Positions 1-5,767 of a stretch of DNA of 9,278 nt are shown one piece after another (position 1 is the first letter of the stretch; every line of letters begins with the position of its first letter). Source of the DNA: JAGOBX01 sp017999075 [NCBI: Candidatus Babelota bacterium]. Its GTDB lineage: Bacteria; JAGOBX01. The notes below the pieces were generated by a model. The model worked only from the letters and a program-made list of their open reading frames with translations. It had not been told where the DNA came from and searched no databases. The stretch is taken from the NCBI GenBank assembly GCA_017999075.1, contig JAGOBX010000110.1, positions 1-9,278 of the forward strand, given 5' to 3'. The translations under genes were made by a program, and so were the position numbers.

Positions 1-115
1 GAATTTTTTAATTCAGTGGCATATTGGAATTTTCGTTGCCGGTTACAGATGCGGGTCAGTCCCGGATTCTCACCGGAGTTCCCTTTTATTTAACAAAGAA
101 AAATTTCAACTGAAA
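1..115 (-). ncRNA. Cobalamin (B12) riboswitch, 5' part, truncated by the window edge
   Basis: On the minus strand this stretch carries the conserved core of the AdoCbl/cobalamin aptamer in the right order: AAAAGGGAA (79-87), a CCGG/CCGG stem (73-76 with 62-65) enclosing the TGAGAAT loop, then ACTGACCCGC, ATCTGTAA, and the B12-box element GCCACTG (14-20). These match the established cobalamin riboswitch consensus closely. The 5' boundary near 115 is approximate, because the usual AGGT-like P1 strand is only weakly recognisable (CAGTTGAAA). The 3' half of the aptamer, the closing P1 strand and the expression platform lie beyond position 1, as does the regulated gene, which is transcribed leftward. 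Typical targets are B12 transport, B12 synthesis, or B12-independent isozymes such as metE or a ribonucleotide reductase; the window cannot say which. Confidence 0.93.
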
Positions 116-120
116 TTTTT
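99..120. repeat. 10-bp perfect inverted repeat in the divergent promoter region
   Basis: AAAAATTTCA (99-108) and TGAAATTTTT (111-120) are perfect inverted copies separated by AC. The element lies between the proposed leftward start of transcription and the conserved riboswitch core. It could be a dimeric operator, or it could form a hairpin in the leader RNA. The composition is all A/T except for one C/G pair per arm, so chance is a real alternative. Confidence 0.4.
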
Positions 121-132
121 TATTGATTTCAT

Positions 133-161
133 TTTATAAACAACAAAAAAAAAAGCAATAA
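133..161 (-). promoter_or_regulatory. Possible promoter of the riboswitch transcript
   Basis: On the minus strand a TATAAA (-10-like, 133-138) is preceded by TTATTG (156-161) at 17 nt, or by TTGCTT (153-158) at 14 nt. Transcription would start near 126, just ahead of the riboswitch 5' end, which is the expected position. The -35 match is poor, and runs like this arise easily in such AT-rich DNA, so placement is the main support. Confidence 0.28.
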
Positions 162-176
162 TAAAATTAAAAAAAC

Positions 177-204
177 TTTACAAAAAAAAATATATATTTA
201 TAAT
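177..204 (+). promoter_or_regulatory. Sigma-70-type promoter for the plus-strand genes
   Basis: TTTACA (177-182) differs at one position from the -35 consensus TTGACA, and TATAAT (199-204) is a perfect -10 box, with a 16-nt spacer. Transcription would begin near 211, leaving a leader of about 30 nt before the ATG at 241. It is the best promoter match I found in the window. It would drive the anti-sigma-like ATPase gene and the CheX-like gene behind it. Confidence 0.6.
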
Positions 205-240
205 TATAAGAAAAAAATTTTAAACTCTTGGATAGTTTTG

Positions 241-657
241 ATGCTGAAAAAATATGAATATGTTTTAAAAAATGATATAGCGGAACTTGACAAATTAGCG
301 GCAATAATAGAAGAATTATCTGAAAAATATAATATTAATCCGAAAATAAGTTATGCCATTAATTTGTCTCTTGACGAACTTGTAACAAATATAATATCTT
401 ACGGATATCACGATGACAAAGAGCATTTGATAAAACTGGATTTTATATTTGATGATAAAACAATTAAAATTGTACTTGTTGACGATGGTAAAGAATTTGA
501 TCCGTTGAAAATGCCTGTTCCAAAAACAGATATTCCTCTTGAAGAACGCAAAATAGGAGGGTTCGGGATTTATTTTGTCAGGAAATCAATGGATGATGTT
601 TTTTATGAACGGAAAGAAAATAAAAATTTTTTAACTATCACAAAAAAAATTATTTAA
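241..657 (+). CDS. RsbW/SpoIIAB-like ATP-binding anti-sigma regulatory factor
   Basis: This 138-residue protein is a single HATPase_c_2 domain (GHKL fold) without a histidine phosphoacceptor domain, as in the serine kinase/anti-sigma factors RsbW and SpoIIAB. The visible motifs are the N box NLSLDELVTNII (41-52, Glu46 and Asn50), the G1 box DDGKEFDP (81-88) and the glycine-rich G2 loop GGFGIYFVR (106-114). The length is normal for the family. A TTG codon lies directly before the ATG (238), but I start at the ATG because GGATAG (230-235) gives it weak Shine-Dalgarno support. Family members bind a sigma factor or phosphorylate a STAS-domain antagonist on serine; neither a sigma factor, a STAS protein nor a PP2C phosphatase is in the window. 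The next gene follows after 22 bp, so its CheX-like product is the obvious candidate partner (inference). The ATPase fold is certain; the target is unknown. Confidence 0.88.
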   Translation: MLKKYEYVLKNDIAELDKLAAIIEELSEKYNINPKISYAINLSLDELVTNIISYGYHDDKEHLIKLDFIFDDKTIKIVLVDDGKEFDPLKMPVPKTDIPLEERKIGGFGIYFVRKSMDDVFYERKENKNFLTITKKII

Positions 658-663
658 ACTTTT

Positions 664-670
664 AGGGGAA
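664..670 (+). promoter_or_regulatory. Ribosome binding site of the CheX-like gene
   Basis: AGGGGAA lies 9 nt before the ATG at 680, within the 22-bp gap after the anti-sigma-like gene. It is the strongest Shine-Dalgarno sequence in the window and fixes the start of the second gene. Several minus-strand genes here have no recognisable one. Confidence 0.7.
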
Positions 671-679
671 TATTTATAT

Positions 680-1582
680 ATGTTTTCAAATGTAAATGAT
701 TCCAAATTATATACGGATTTTGAACATTTTGCAGATGATATATATTTTGCCAAATATCTGAAATTCAAAAAATATTTTGATGATTCTACTTATGTTCAAT
801 TCAGGGCTGTTCAGGAATTAAGCAATAAAAAATTGGGTGAAATCGCAGTAGAAAAAAAATTTATTACTCCGAATGTTGCGGAAAGTTTATATGATGAAGG
901 AGTCAGGCTTAATAAGTATTTTGGCGAAATCGCCGTGGAAAAAAATATTTTAACTGTTGAACAGGTAGAAAAAATTGTTGAAGAACAGAAAAAAAATTTT
1001 ATCGGTATAGGCGAACTTGTGGTGGATTTTGGTTATATACGTCAGGATAAATTACTTGAAGAAATGAAAAATTTTCAGGAAAGCCAGAAAAAAACTAATA
1101 CGGCTATTGATGAAAAAATTTCTAAAATAGATTTTAAATATGTGAAACCTGTTTTAAACACAATAATAATTACTTTGACAAGAATATTATTTATGCCGCC
1201 CAAACTTACAAGTCTTATACAACCTGTGAATGCAATTTATCCTATGGATAAACTTTACAGATTTGCAGTTTCTAAAGATTTGAATTTTGATATTTTTTTC
1301 AATTATGATGAGAAATTCGTTAATGAATTATTTATTTTTAAATTCAGAAATTACAGGAATAAACGATTGTTAAAACTTCGTAATGCAATCCCTCAGGAAA
1401 TATCGAATATTTTAACAGGAGTAATTGTGAAAAATTTGTGTGAATTGAATAAAATTGATTTGAATATGTCAATACCTTATCCAATTACGGATCAAAAATA
1501 TGAATTAAGTAAAGAACACCATAAGTTTTCGATTGCTTCTCCTTCCGGAAAAGTTGAAATAATACTGCAAACTTCTAAATAA
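680..1582 (+). CDS. MshEN/GspE_N-like repeat protein with C-terminal CheX-like domain
   Basis: This 300-residue cytoplasmic protein has no signal peptide or membrane segment. Its first half contains three units about 29 residues apart: KLGEIAVEKKFIT (51-63), YFGEIAVEKNILT (80-92) and GIGELVVDFGYIR (109-121). Each is followed by a helix that in the second unit ends in EEQ. This is the pattern of the N-terminal domain of type II secretion/MSHA ATPases (GspE_N, MshEN), some of which bind cyclic di-GMP. A fourth, worn copy may lie at 22-47. Residues 145-300 resemble CheX/CheC: a VKPVLNTIIITL start, and QEISNILTGV with Glu240 and Asn243 at the positions of the CheX/CheC phosphatase pair. The Asp/Ser expected four residues before the Glu is Ala236, so activity is uncertain. 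It follows the RsbW-like gene by 22 bp, with a good ribosome binding site. The CheX assignment rests on motif and helix pattern and is moderately sure. A role in relaying phosphate or second-messenger signals is inference. Confidence 0.72.
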   Translation: MFSNVNDSKLYTDFEHFADDIYFAKYLKFKKYFDDSTYVQFRAVQELSNKKLGEIAVEKKFITPNVAESLYDEGVRLNKYFGEIAVEKNILTVEQVEKIVEEQKKNFIGIGELVVDFGYIRQDKLLEEMKNFQESQKKTNTAIDEKISKIDFKYVKPVLNTIIITLTRILFMPPKLTSLIQPVNAIYPMDKLYRFAVSKDLNFDIFFNYDEKFVNELFIFKFRNYRNKRLLKLRNAIPQEISNILTGVIVKNLCELNKIDLNMSIPYPITDQKYELSKEHHKFSIASPSGKVEIILQTSK

Positions 1583-1654
1583 TAAATAATAGCCTGAAAT
1601 AACTGTTTTTTTTAATTGAATATAGTATATAAAATTTAAAGAGAGGTTAATTTA
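1583..1654 (+). promoter_or_regulatory. Gap before the kinase gene, with a possible weak promoter
   Basis: This 72-bp AT-rich gap holds an eight-T run (1606-1613) without a convincing stem before it, so I do not call a terminator. TATAAA at 1628-1633 could serve as a -10 box, with the start just before the ribosome binding site at 1641. No good -35 sits at the right distance. The kinase gene may therefore be read from the upstream promoter, from here, or from both. Confidence 0.25.
1641..1646 (+). promoter_or_regulatory. Ribosome binding site that fixes the GTG start of the kinase gene
   Basis: GAGAGG sits 8 nt upstream of the GTG at 1655. No ATG in frame lies nearby, and the ATP-cone-like signature begins within the first ten residues after this GTG, so the unusual start codon is well supported. 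Confidence 0.7.
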
Positions 1655-3373
1655 GTGGGAATTCCTAATACAATAGTAAATGTTATTAATCGGGATGGAC
1701 AGACTGTAAAGTATGATATATCCAAAATTGCTGACGGAATTAAAAAAGCTATATTAGACGTAGAAAATGCAATTGAATGGATCGCTGAAAAACGCGCTAA
1801 AAAATATGCCGAAAAAATTAATTCGGAAGTGTTTGATAAATTTTATAATTTTAATTTTATATTGTCGGAATTTGTAAAGTTATACTGCGGGTTTGAACCT
1901 GATGAAAAAGAAAAAAGACTTCAGAATACTTTTGTGGCAGAACGGTTGGCAGTTATAACTGTAGAATCATTTGCTGAAATTAAAAATACGGGTTATAACA
2001 AAATAATTGAATATTCCGGAGAATTAAAAATCTTTATAAAAGATAATATAGAACGTTTTTTGAAAATTTTGAAAAAAGACGAGTTGCAGTTAAAAAATAA
2101 AATTAATGGTTATGATATTGAATTAATAACAAAAATAATTTTTGACGTTTCAGAAAAAATTATAAAGTCAGGACTTAAAAATGAACATTATTTTCCGCAA
2201 ACGAGTTTTGTTCTTGATGTTGTTGAAAATGTTTTGAAAAAAATCGGAGAAGTAGAACTGGCTGAAGGATTTATGATTTTCAGGGAAGGAATGAATAAAC
2301 TTAGAACAGGGGATATTTCAAAATATCAATTTACCAATAATGGTATTCACCGTGATATTTGCTTGAAAACAATTGAATGGAACATAGAAAATGATTGTGA
2401 AAACATATTTTCTCTGAATGATTGGATTTACGGCAGATCCGGAAGAAAAATTGAAGATTTGATTAAATTATCTGAAGAAAGATATATTACGGATGTAAGA
2501 AAAGTAGCTGATAAAATTATTAACAGAATCGAAGAAGTTAAAATTATTATTATTGCAGGTCCTTCAAGTTCAAACAAGACCACCACTACTTTGATTATAA
2601 AAAATGAATTGAGTAAATTAGGATTCAAACTTAAACAGCTTAACGTTGATGATTATTATAAAAATATAGATGAACAGCCAAAAGATGAATTTGGTGATTT
2701 TGATTTTGAAATGCCTGAAGCTATTGATATAGAACTGTTGAACAAACATTTTACCGAATTGCTTAACGGGCAAATTATCAAAAAACCTAATTTTAATTTT
2801 AAAATTGAACGGAGAGATTCATATTCTGATTTTTTTCTTGACAAAGATGAAATTCTGCTTATAGATTGTCTTCACGGATTATATAAAAATATGACATCTT
2901 CTGTTCCTAGGAATAAAAAATTCAGTATTTATATTGAATCAATGAACATAATAAGAAATACAGACGGAGTGTACACAAGGTGGACTGATGTCCGTATGTT
3001 GAAACGTATGATACGCGATGTTCAGTTCCGCGGTTATGAAACAAAAGAAACTTTAGCCCACTGGCCGTATGTCAGAAAAGGTGAATTAAAACATATAATA
3101 CCATATATATTTTCTACTGATTCAGTTATAAATTCAGGAATACCGTATGAATTGCCTGTTTTGAAAACTGCCTTGAAAACCTTGTTTCCGGATAAAGAAT
3201 TTATTGAACGGTTAAGGATAGAAGGCAGACTTGATCCGTATATACGGGGAACAAGAATTAGAAATCTTCTTGAAACCATAGCTCCAATAGAAAATTTGGA
3301 TATTGTTCCTAAAACATCGCCGCTGAGAGAATTTATCGGAGGAAGCGCTTATACTATTGCGCATAATGGATAA
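1655..3373 (+). CDS. ATP-cone-like protein fused to a uridine kinase/phosphoribulokinase-type kinase
   Basis: This 572-residue protein starts at GTG. The N-terminal half opens with an ATP-cone signature (VINRDGQTVKYDISKIADGI, 10-29). A second cone-like stretch near 153-216 ends in VLDVVENVLKKIGEVELAEG and then MIFREG, as ATP-cone domains do. ATP cones are nucleotide-sensing modules best known from ribonucleotide reductases. From about 295 the protein matches the P-loop kinase family of uridine kinase and phosphoribulokinase: Walker A GPSSSNKT (302-309), VDDYY (331-335), DFDFEMPEAID (348-358), the Walker-B-like LLIDCLHGLY (401-410), and the downstream signature RMIRDVQFRGYETKETLAHW (451-470) followed by the Asn-Ser-Gly-Ile-Pro-Tyr-Glu-Leu segment (493-500). 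Walker A has Asn307 where Gly is normal, and the usual Glu of the EGIHGLN-like motif is Asp404. The phosphate acceptor is unknown; nucleoside specificity is inferred from family only. There is no signal peptide. The kinase fold is certain, the cones are probable, and the exact reaction is open. Confidence 0.85.
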   Translation: MGIPNTIVNVINRDGQTVKYDISKIADGIKKAILDVENAIEWIAEKRAKKYAEKINSEVFDKFYNFNFILSEFVKLYCGFEPDEKEKRLQNTFVAERLAVITVESFAEIKNTGYNKIIEYSGELKIFIKDNIERFLKILKKDELQLKNKINGYDIELITKIIFDVSEKIIKSGLKNEHYFPQTSFVLDVVENVLKKIGEVELAEGFMIFREGMNKLRTGDISKYQFTNNGIHRDICLKTIEWNIENDCENIFSLNDWIYGRSGRKIEDLIKLSEERYITDVRKVADKIINRIEEVKIIIIAGPSSSNKTTTTLIIKNELSKLGFKLKQLNVDDYYKNIDEQPKDEFGDFDFEMPEAIDIELLNKHFTELLNGQIIKKPNFNFKIERRDSYSDFFLDKDEILLIDCLHGLYKNMTSSVPRNKKFSIYIESMNIIRNTDGVYTRWTDVRMLKRMIRDVQFRGYETKETLAHWPYVRKGELKHIIPYIFSTDSVINSGIPYELPVLKTALKTLFPDKEFIERLRIEGRLDPYIRGTRIRNLLETIAPIENLDIVPKTSPLREFIGGSAYTIAHNG

Positions 3374-3425
3374 ATATTCTTTTAAAATGTTCAGATGTTT
3401 TTTTTGGAAAATTAATGAAGAAATG
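3374..3425. other. Convergent intergenic gap without a visible terminator
   Basis: The 52 bp between the two converging stop codons contain an eight-T run but no GC-containing hairpin on either strand. The T run follows TGTTCAGATG, which does not fold into a useful stem. Transcripts from both sides may read into each other, or termination may be Rho-dependent. This is read by eye only. Confidence 0.5.
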
Positions 3426-5090
3426 TTAAGAAATTGCCGGAAATTTCAGTAATACTGTTACCCCGGTTTGTTTATCTGCCGGATTAGTCTGATTTTTATC
3501 TGGTGATTTAGAGGTAATATTCTTCAAATCTATTTCCCCTCCAAGTTGTTTCATATAGTTGTAACACAAAAACAATCCGAGTCCTGCTCCGTCTGAATCC
3601 TGTTTTGTGGTAAAAAATGGTTCAAAAACATTAGGAATTGTTTCTTCATTAATTCCCTGACCGTTATCTTTTATTTCAATAATTGTTCCGTAATTATCAT
3701 TATATGCAGCAATATCAATTATTCCGGAATCATGATTTATTGCATCAATCGAATTAAGAAATATGTTTATGAGAACCTGTTTGAAAATTTCTTTATCGGT
3801 TATCAATTTAAATTTTGCGGATATATTATTTCTAATAAGAATTTCTTTTTTTTTAATATTGTATTTTACAAGCAGAATGCATTCTTCAACAACTGAATTT
3901 AAATTCAGTTCTATTTTACAGACATTTTGTTTTTTTGAATAAGTCAATAAACTTTTTACTATTGATCGCGCTCTGATAATATTTGATTCAATATGCTGCA
4001 GATATTTTTTTGTTTCTGAATCTAAATTATCATATTTTTCTATTAACATTTGAGTATACCCAAGGCAGGCTACCAGCGGATTATTCAGTTCATGAGAAAT
4101 TCCATTTGCAAGTTTTCCTGCAAGATAAAGTTTTTCCTGCCGGACTATATAATCCTGGGTTTTTTTTAATTCTGAACTCATAGAATTAAAAGAACTTATA
4201 ACTCTGTTTATTTCAGTTATTCTGCTTTTTTTTATATTTAAATCGTATTGGCCTTGGGAAATTTTAGTTGAAGCTTTTTCTATATTACGGAGACTTCTTG
4301 TCAATCTGTGTATTAAAGCTATGCCTGCAATATAAAGAATAAACGCAATAGCTATATTTATTAGAATGAAATGTTTGTTTGCTTTATATGAAAGAATTTC
4401 TACAGGACTAATATCTCTTTGAAAAATGATTTTTACATTAGAACCGTTTATATCAGAAATATTTTTGAAAACTTCAGCAGAACTTGAAAAATTATAGGAA
4501 TTTTCAATATTGGTTGAAATCTCATTTCCGTCTAATATAAAAGAAATGCCTATATTATTCAGAGTGGAAAACTGCCGTATGTATTGCGGGGAAATAATTT
4601 TTAAGGCAATGACTGAACCTATAATATTTTTTCCATCTGTTACAGGACATCCGTAAATAGAATATAATTGACCGCTGTCTATTGAAATGTTTTGAATAAA
4701 ATTGTTTTTTAAAATATTAGAAGTTAAATTTTGATATTTAAATTCGGCATTAGATTTATATAATAATTTATTTGAATAATTAGTTATAAATAATTTTTCG
4801 ATCCCGGCATTTTTTTTAAATTGGGTTGCTATGAATTTTATCTGATTTTTATTTTCAAGGATGATTTTAGTTTGCAATTCCATGTTTTTTACAAAAAAAT
4901 CGGTAGTCGCCTGAAGTTCTTCAAAATTAAGAATATTATAAATGAAATTATCGGCTATTTTTTTTATTATGTTTATTTCATTTTCCCGGTAATTTTTTAC
5001 AATTTTATCATAGCCGAAGTATGTTACAAGGAATGTTTGGCAACTTATAAGAATAAGAGCCATTATAAAAAGAATGTTTTTCAGTTTCAT
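3426..5090 (-). CDS. Membrane-bound sensor histidine kinase
   Basis: This 554-residue protein has the full layout of a transmembrane sensor kinase. A first membrane segment (about 7-27) is followed by a roughly 210-residue extracytoplasmic sensor region with a Cache/PAS-like look (YSIYGCPVTDGKNIIGSVIA, 143-162). A second membrane segment (about 240-260) leads into a HAMP-like linker, then the HisKA dimerisation domain with H box ISHELNNPL (phosphoacceptor His333), then HATPase_c. In the ATPase domain the N box is QVLINIFLNSIDAI (438-451), G1 is DNGQGI (475-480), the F box is FEPFFTTK (489-496) and G2 is GAGLGLF (501-507). A polar loop at about 526-542 precedes the last strand. All catalytic residues are present, so it should autophosphorylate. 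Its ATG overlaps the TGA of the upstream exported-protein gene by 4 bp (ATGA), and it has no Shine-Dalgarno of its own, which suggests coupled translation. No response regulator is in the window. The stimulus is unknown; an envelope signal is inferred from the neighbours. Confidence 0.95.
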   Translation of the reverse strand: MKLKNILFIMALILISCQTFLVTYFGYDKIVKNYRENEINIIKKIADNFIYNILNFEELQATTDFFVKNMELQTKIILENKNQIKFIATQFKKNAGIEKLFITNYSNKLLYKSNAEFKYQNLTSNILKNNFIQNISIDSGQLYSIYGCPVTDGKNIIGSVIALKIISPQYIRQFSTLNNIGISFILDGNEISTNIENSYNFSSSAEVFKNISDINGSNVKIIFQRDISPVEILSYKANKHFILINIAIAFILYIAGIALIHRLTRSLRNIEKASTKISQGQYDLNIKKSRITEINRVISSFNSMSSELKKTQDYIVRQEKLYLAGKLANGISHELNNPLVACLGYTQMLIEKYDNLDSETKKYLQHIESNIIRARSIVKSLLTYSKKQNVCKIELNLNSVVEECILLVKYNIKKKEILIRNNISAKFKLITDKEIFKQVLINIFLNSIDAINHDSGIIDIAAYNDNYGTIIEIKDNGQGINEETIPNVFEPFFTTKQDSDGAGLGLFLCYNYMKQLGGEIDLKNITSKSPDKNQTNPADKQTGVTVLLKFPAIS

Positions 5091-5767
5091 AAATTTTTTA
5101 ATGACAATCTGTTATCAATATATTCGAAAACGGTCTGGTATTCTGAAAGAATTATTTTAAATGATTTTAAATCTTTATCTAAATAAGCAGTATAAATTTT
5201 TTCGTTTAAATACAAAAGATAGTTTGATAAAAATTTTAATCTTGGTTCTTTTCCTCCGATTTTGTTTTCTTCAATTTTTTTTGCCAGCCTGCCGTTGTAA
5301 TTTTTTAATTCGTTAAGTTCGTAATTATATAGGATATAATTTGTTTTAAAGTTATATTTTTGCAGATTGTTGAATCCGTTTTTTATAAATAACCTTAAAC
5401 CTTTAGTGTCGCCGAACAAATACGTTAAATTGATGATGATTTTATTTTTGAAATCCATATATTGTTCCGATAATTTTTTTTTATCTTTGAAATTTGTTAA
5501 ACACAGGTTTCTAAAAATTTCGAAATCTGAAATCAGTTCATATTTTTTTTTTGCGTCATTAGAAATGTTTTGTATGATATCATTTTTTATTTTTATAAGA
5601 TAGGCGTCTAATTCCTGTTTTGGTTCTGAATCGAATATCATTGACTTTATTTCATAGTCTTTTGTTAAAAACAGACTAACATATAAATTTTGAGAAGCAG
5701 ATACTTTACAGGAAATACAGAGTGTAATGACAATTGTCAGAATTATAACTTTTAAATTATTCAACAT
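5087..5767 (-). CDS. Unrecognised exported protein
   Basis: I do not recognise this 226-residue protein. The chosen ATG (5767) gives a clean signal peptide: a short Asn/Lys head, a hydrophobic core VIILTIVITLCIS (7-19), and a likely cleavage after KVSA (residue 24). Cys20 does not sit in a good lipobox (LCISC), so type I cleavage is more likely, though lipidation is not excluded. A longer reading from 5824 would overlap the upstream gene by 68 bp and bury the signal peptide, so I reject it. The mature part is Lys-, Asn-, Tyr- and Leu-rich and appears largely alpha-helical, without Cys pairs, metal-binding or catalytic motifs. It overlaps the lipoprotein gene by 11 bp and the histidine kinase gene by 4 bp. 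That tight coupling suggests it acts with the kinase sensor domain or the lipoprotein in the envelope, which is inference. The gene is surely real; the function is unknown. Confidence 0.75.
   Translation of the reverse strand: MLNNLKVIILTIVITLCISCKVSASQNLYVSLFLTKDYEIKSMIFDSEPKQELDAYLIKIKNDIIQNISNDAKKKYELISDFEIFRNLCLTNFKDKKKLSEQYMDFKNKIIINLTYLFGDTKGLRLFIKNGFNNLQKYNFKTNYILYNYELNELKNYNGRLAKKIEENKIGGKEPRLKFLSNYLLYLNEKIYTAYLDKDLKSFKIILSEYQTVFEYIDNRLSLKNL

Noticed and set aside
1-14. Short inverted repeat GAATT/AATTC at the window edge as a terminator or operator
   Set aside because: It falls inside the riboswitch aptamer on the minus strand, right after GCCACTG, and is best explained as a variable arm of that RNA.
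121-237. Small gene or CRISPR-like repeats in the AT-rich divergent region
   Set aside because: Only homopolymer A/T runs and promoter elements are present; there is no spaced repeat and no coding frame.
238-240. TTG as start of the anti-sigma-like gene
   Set aside because: An ATG follows immediately at 241 and has slightly better spacing to GGATAG; the extra residue adds nothing.
1591-1613. Possible terminator before the kinase gene (T-run at 1606-1613)
   Set aside because: The sequence before the T-run does not form a stem with more than a few pairs.
2428-3279. Minus-strand open frames opposite the kinase gene
   Set aside because: They mirror highly conserved kinase motifs in another frame and carry no features of their own.
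4821-5186. Plus-strand open frame of 121 codons opposite the histidine kinase and exported protein
   Set aside because: It is antisense to two well-supported genes, has Phe/Ile/Tyr-rich low-complexity translation and no ribosome binding site or domain.
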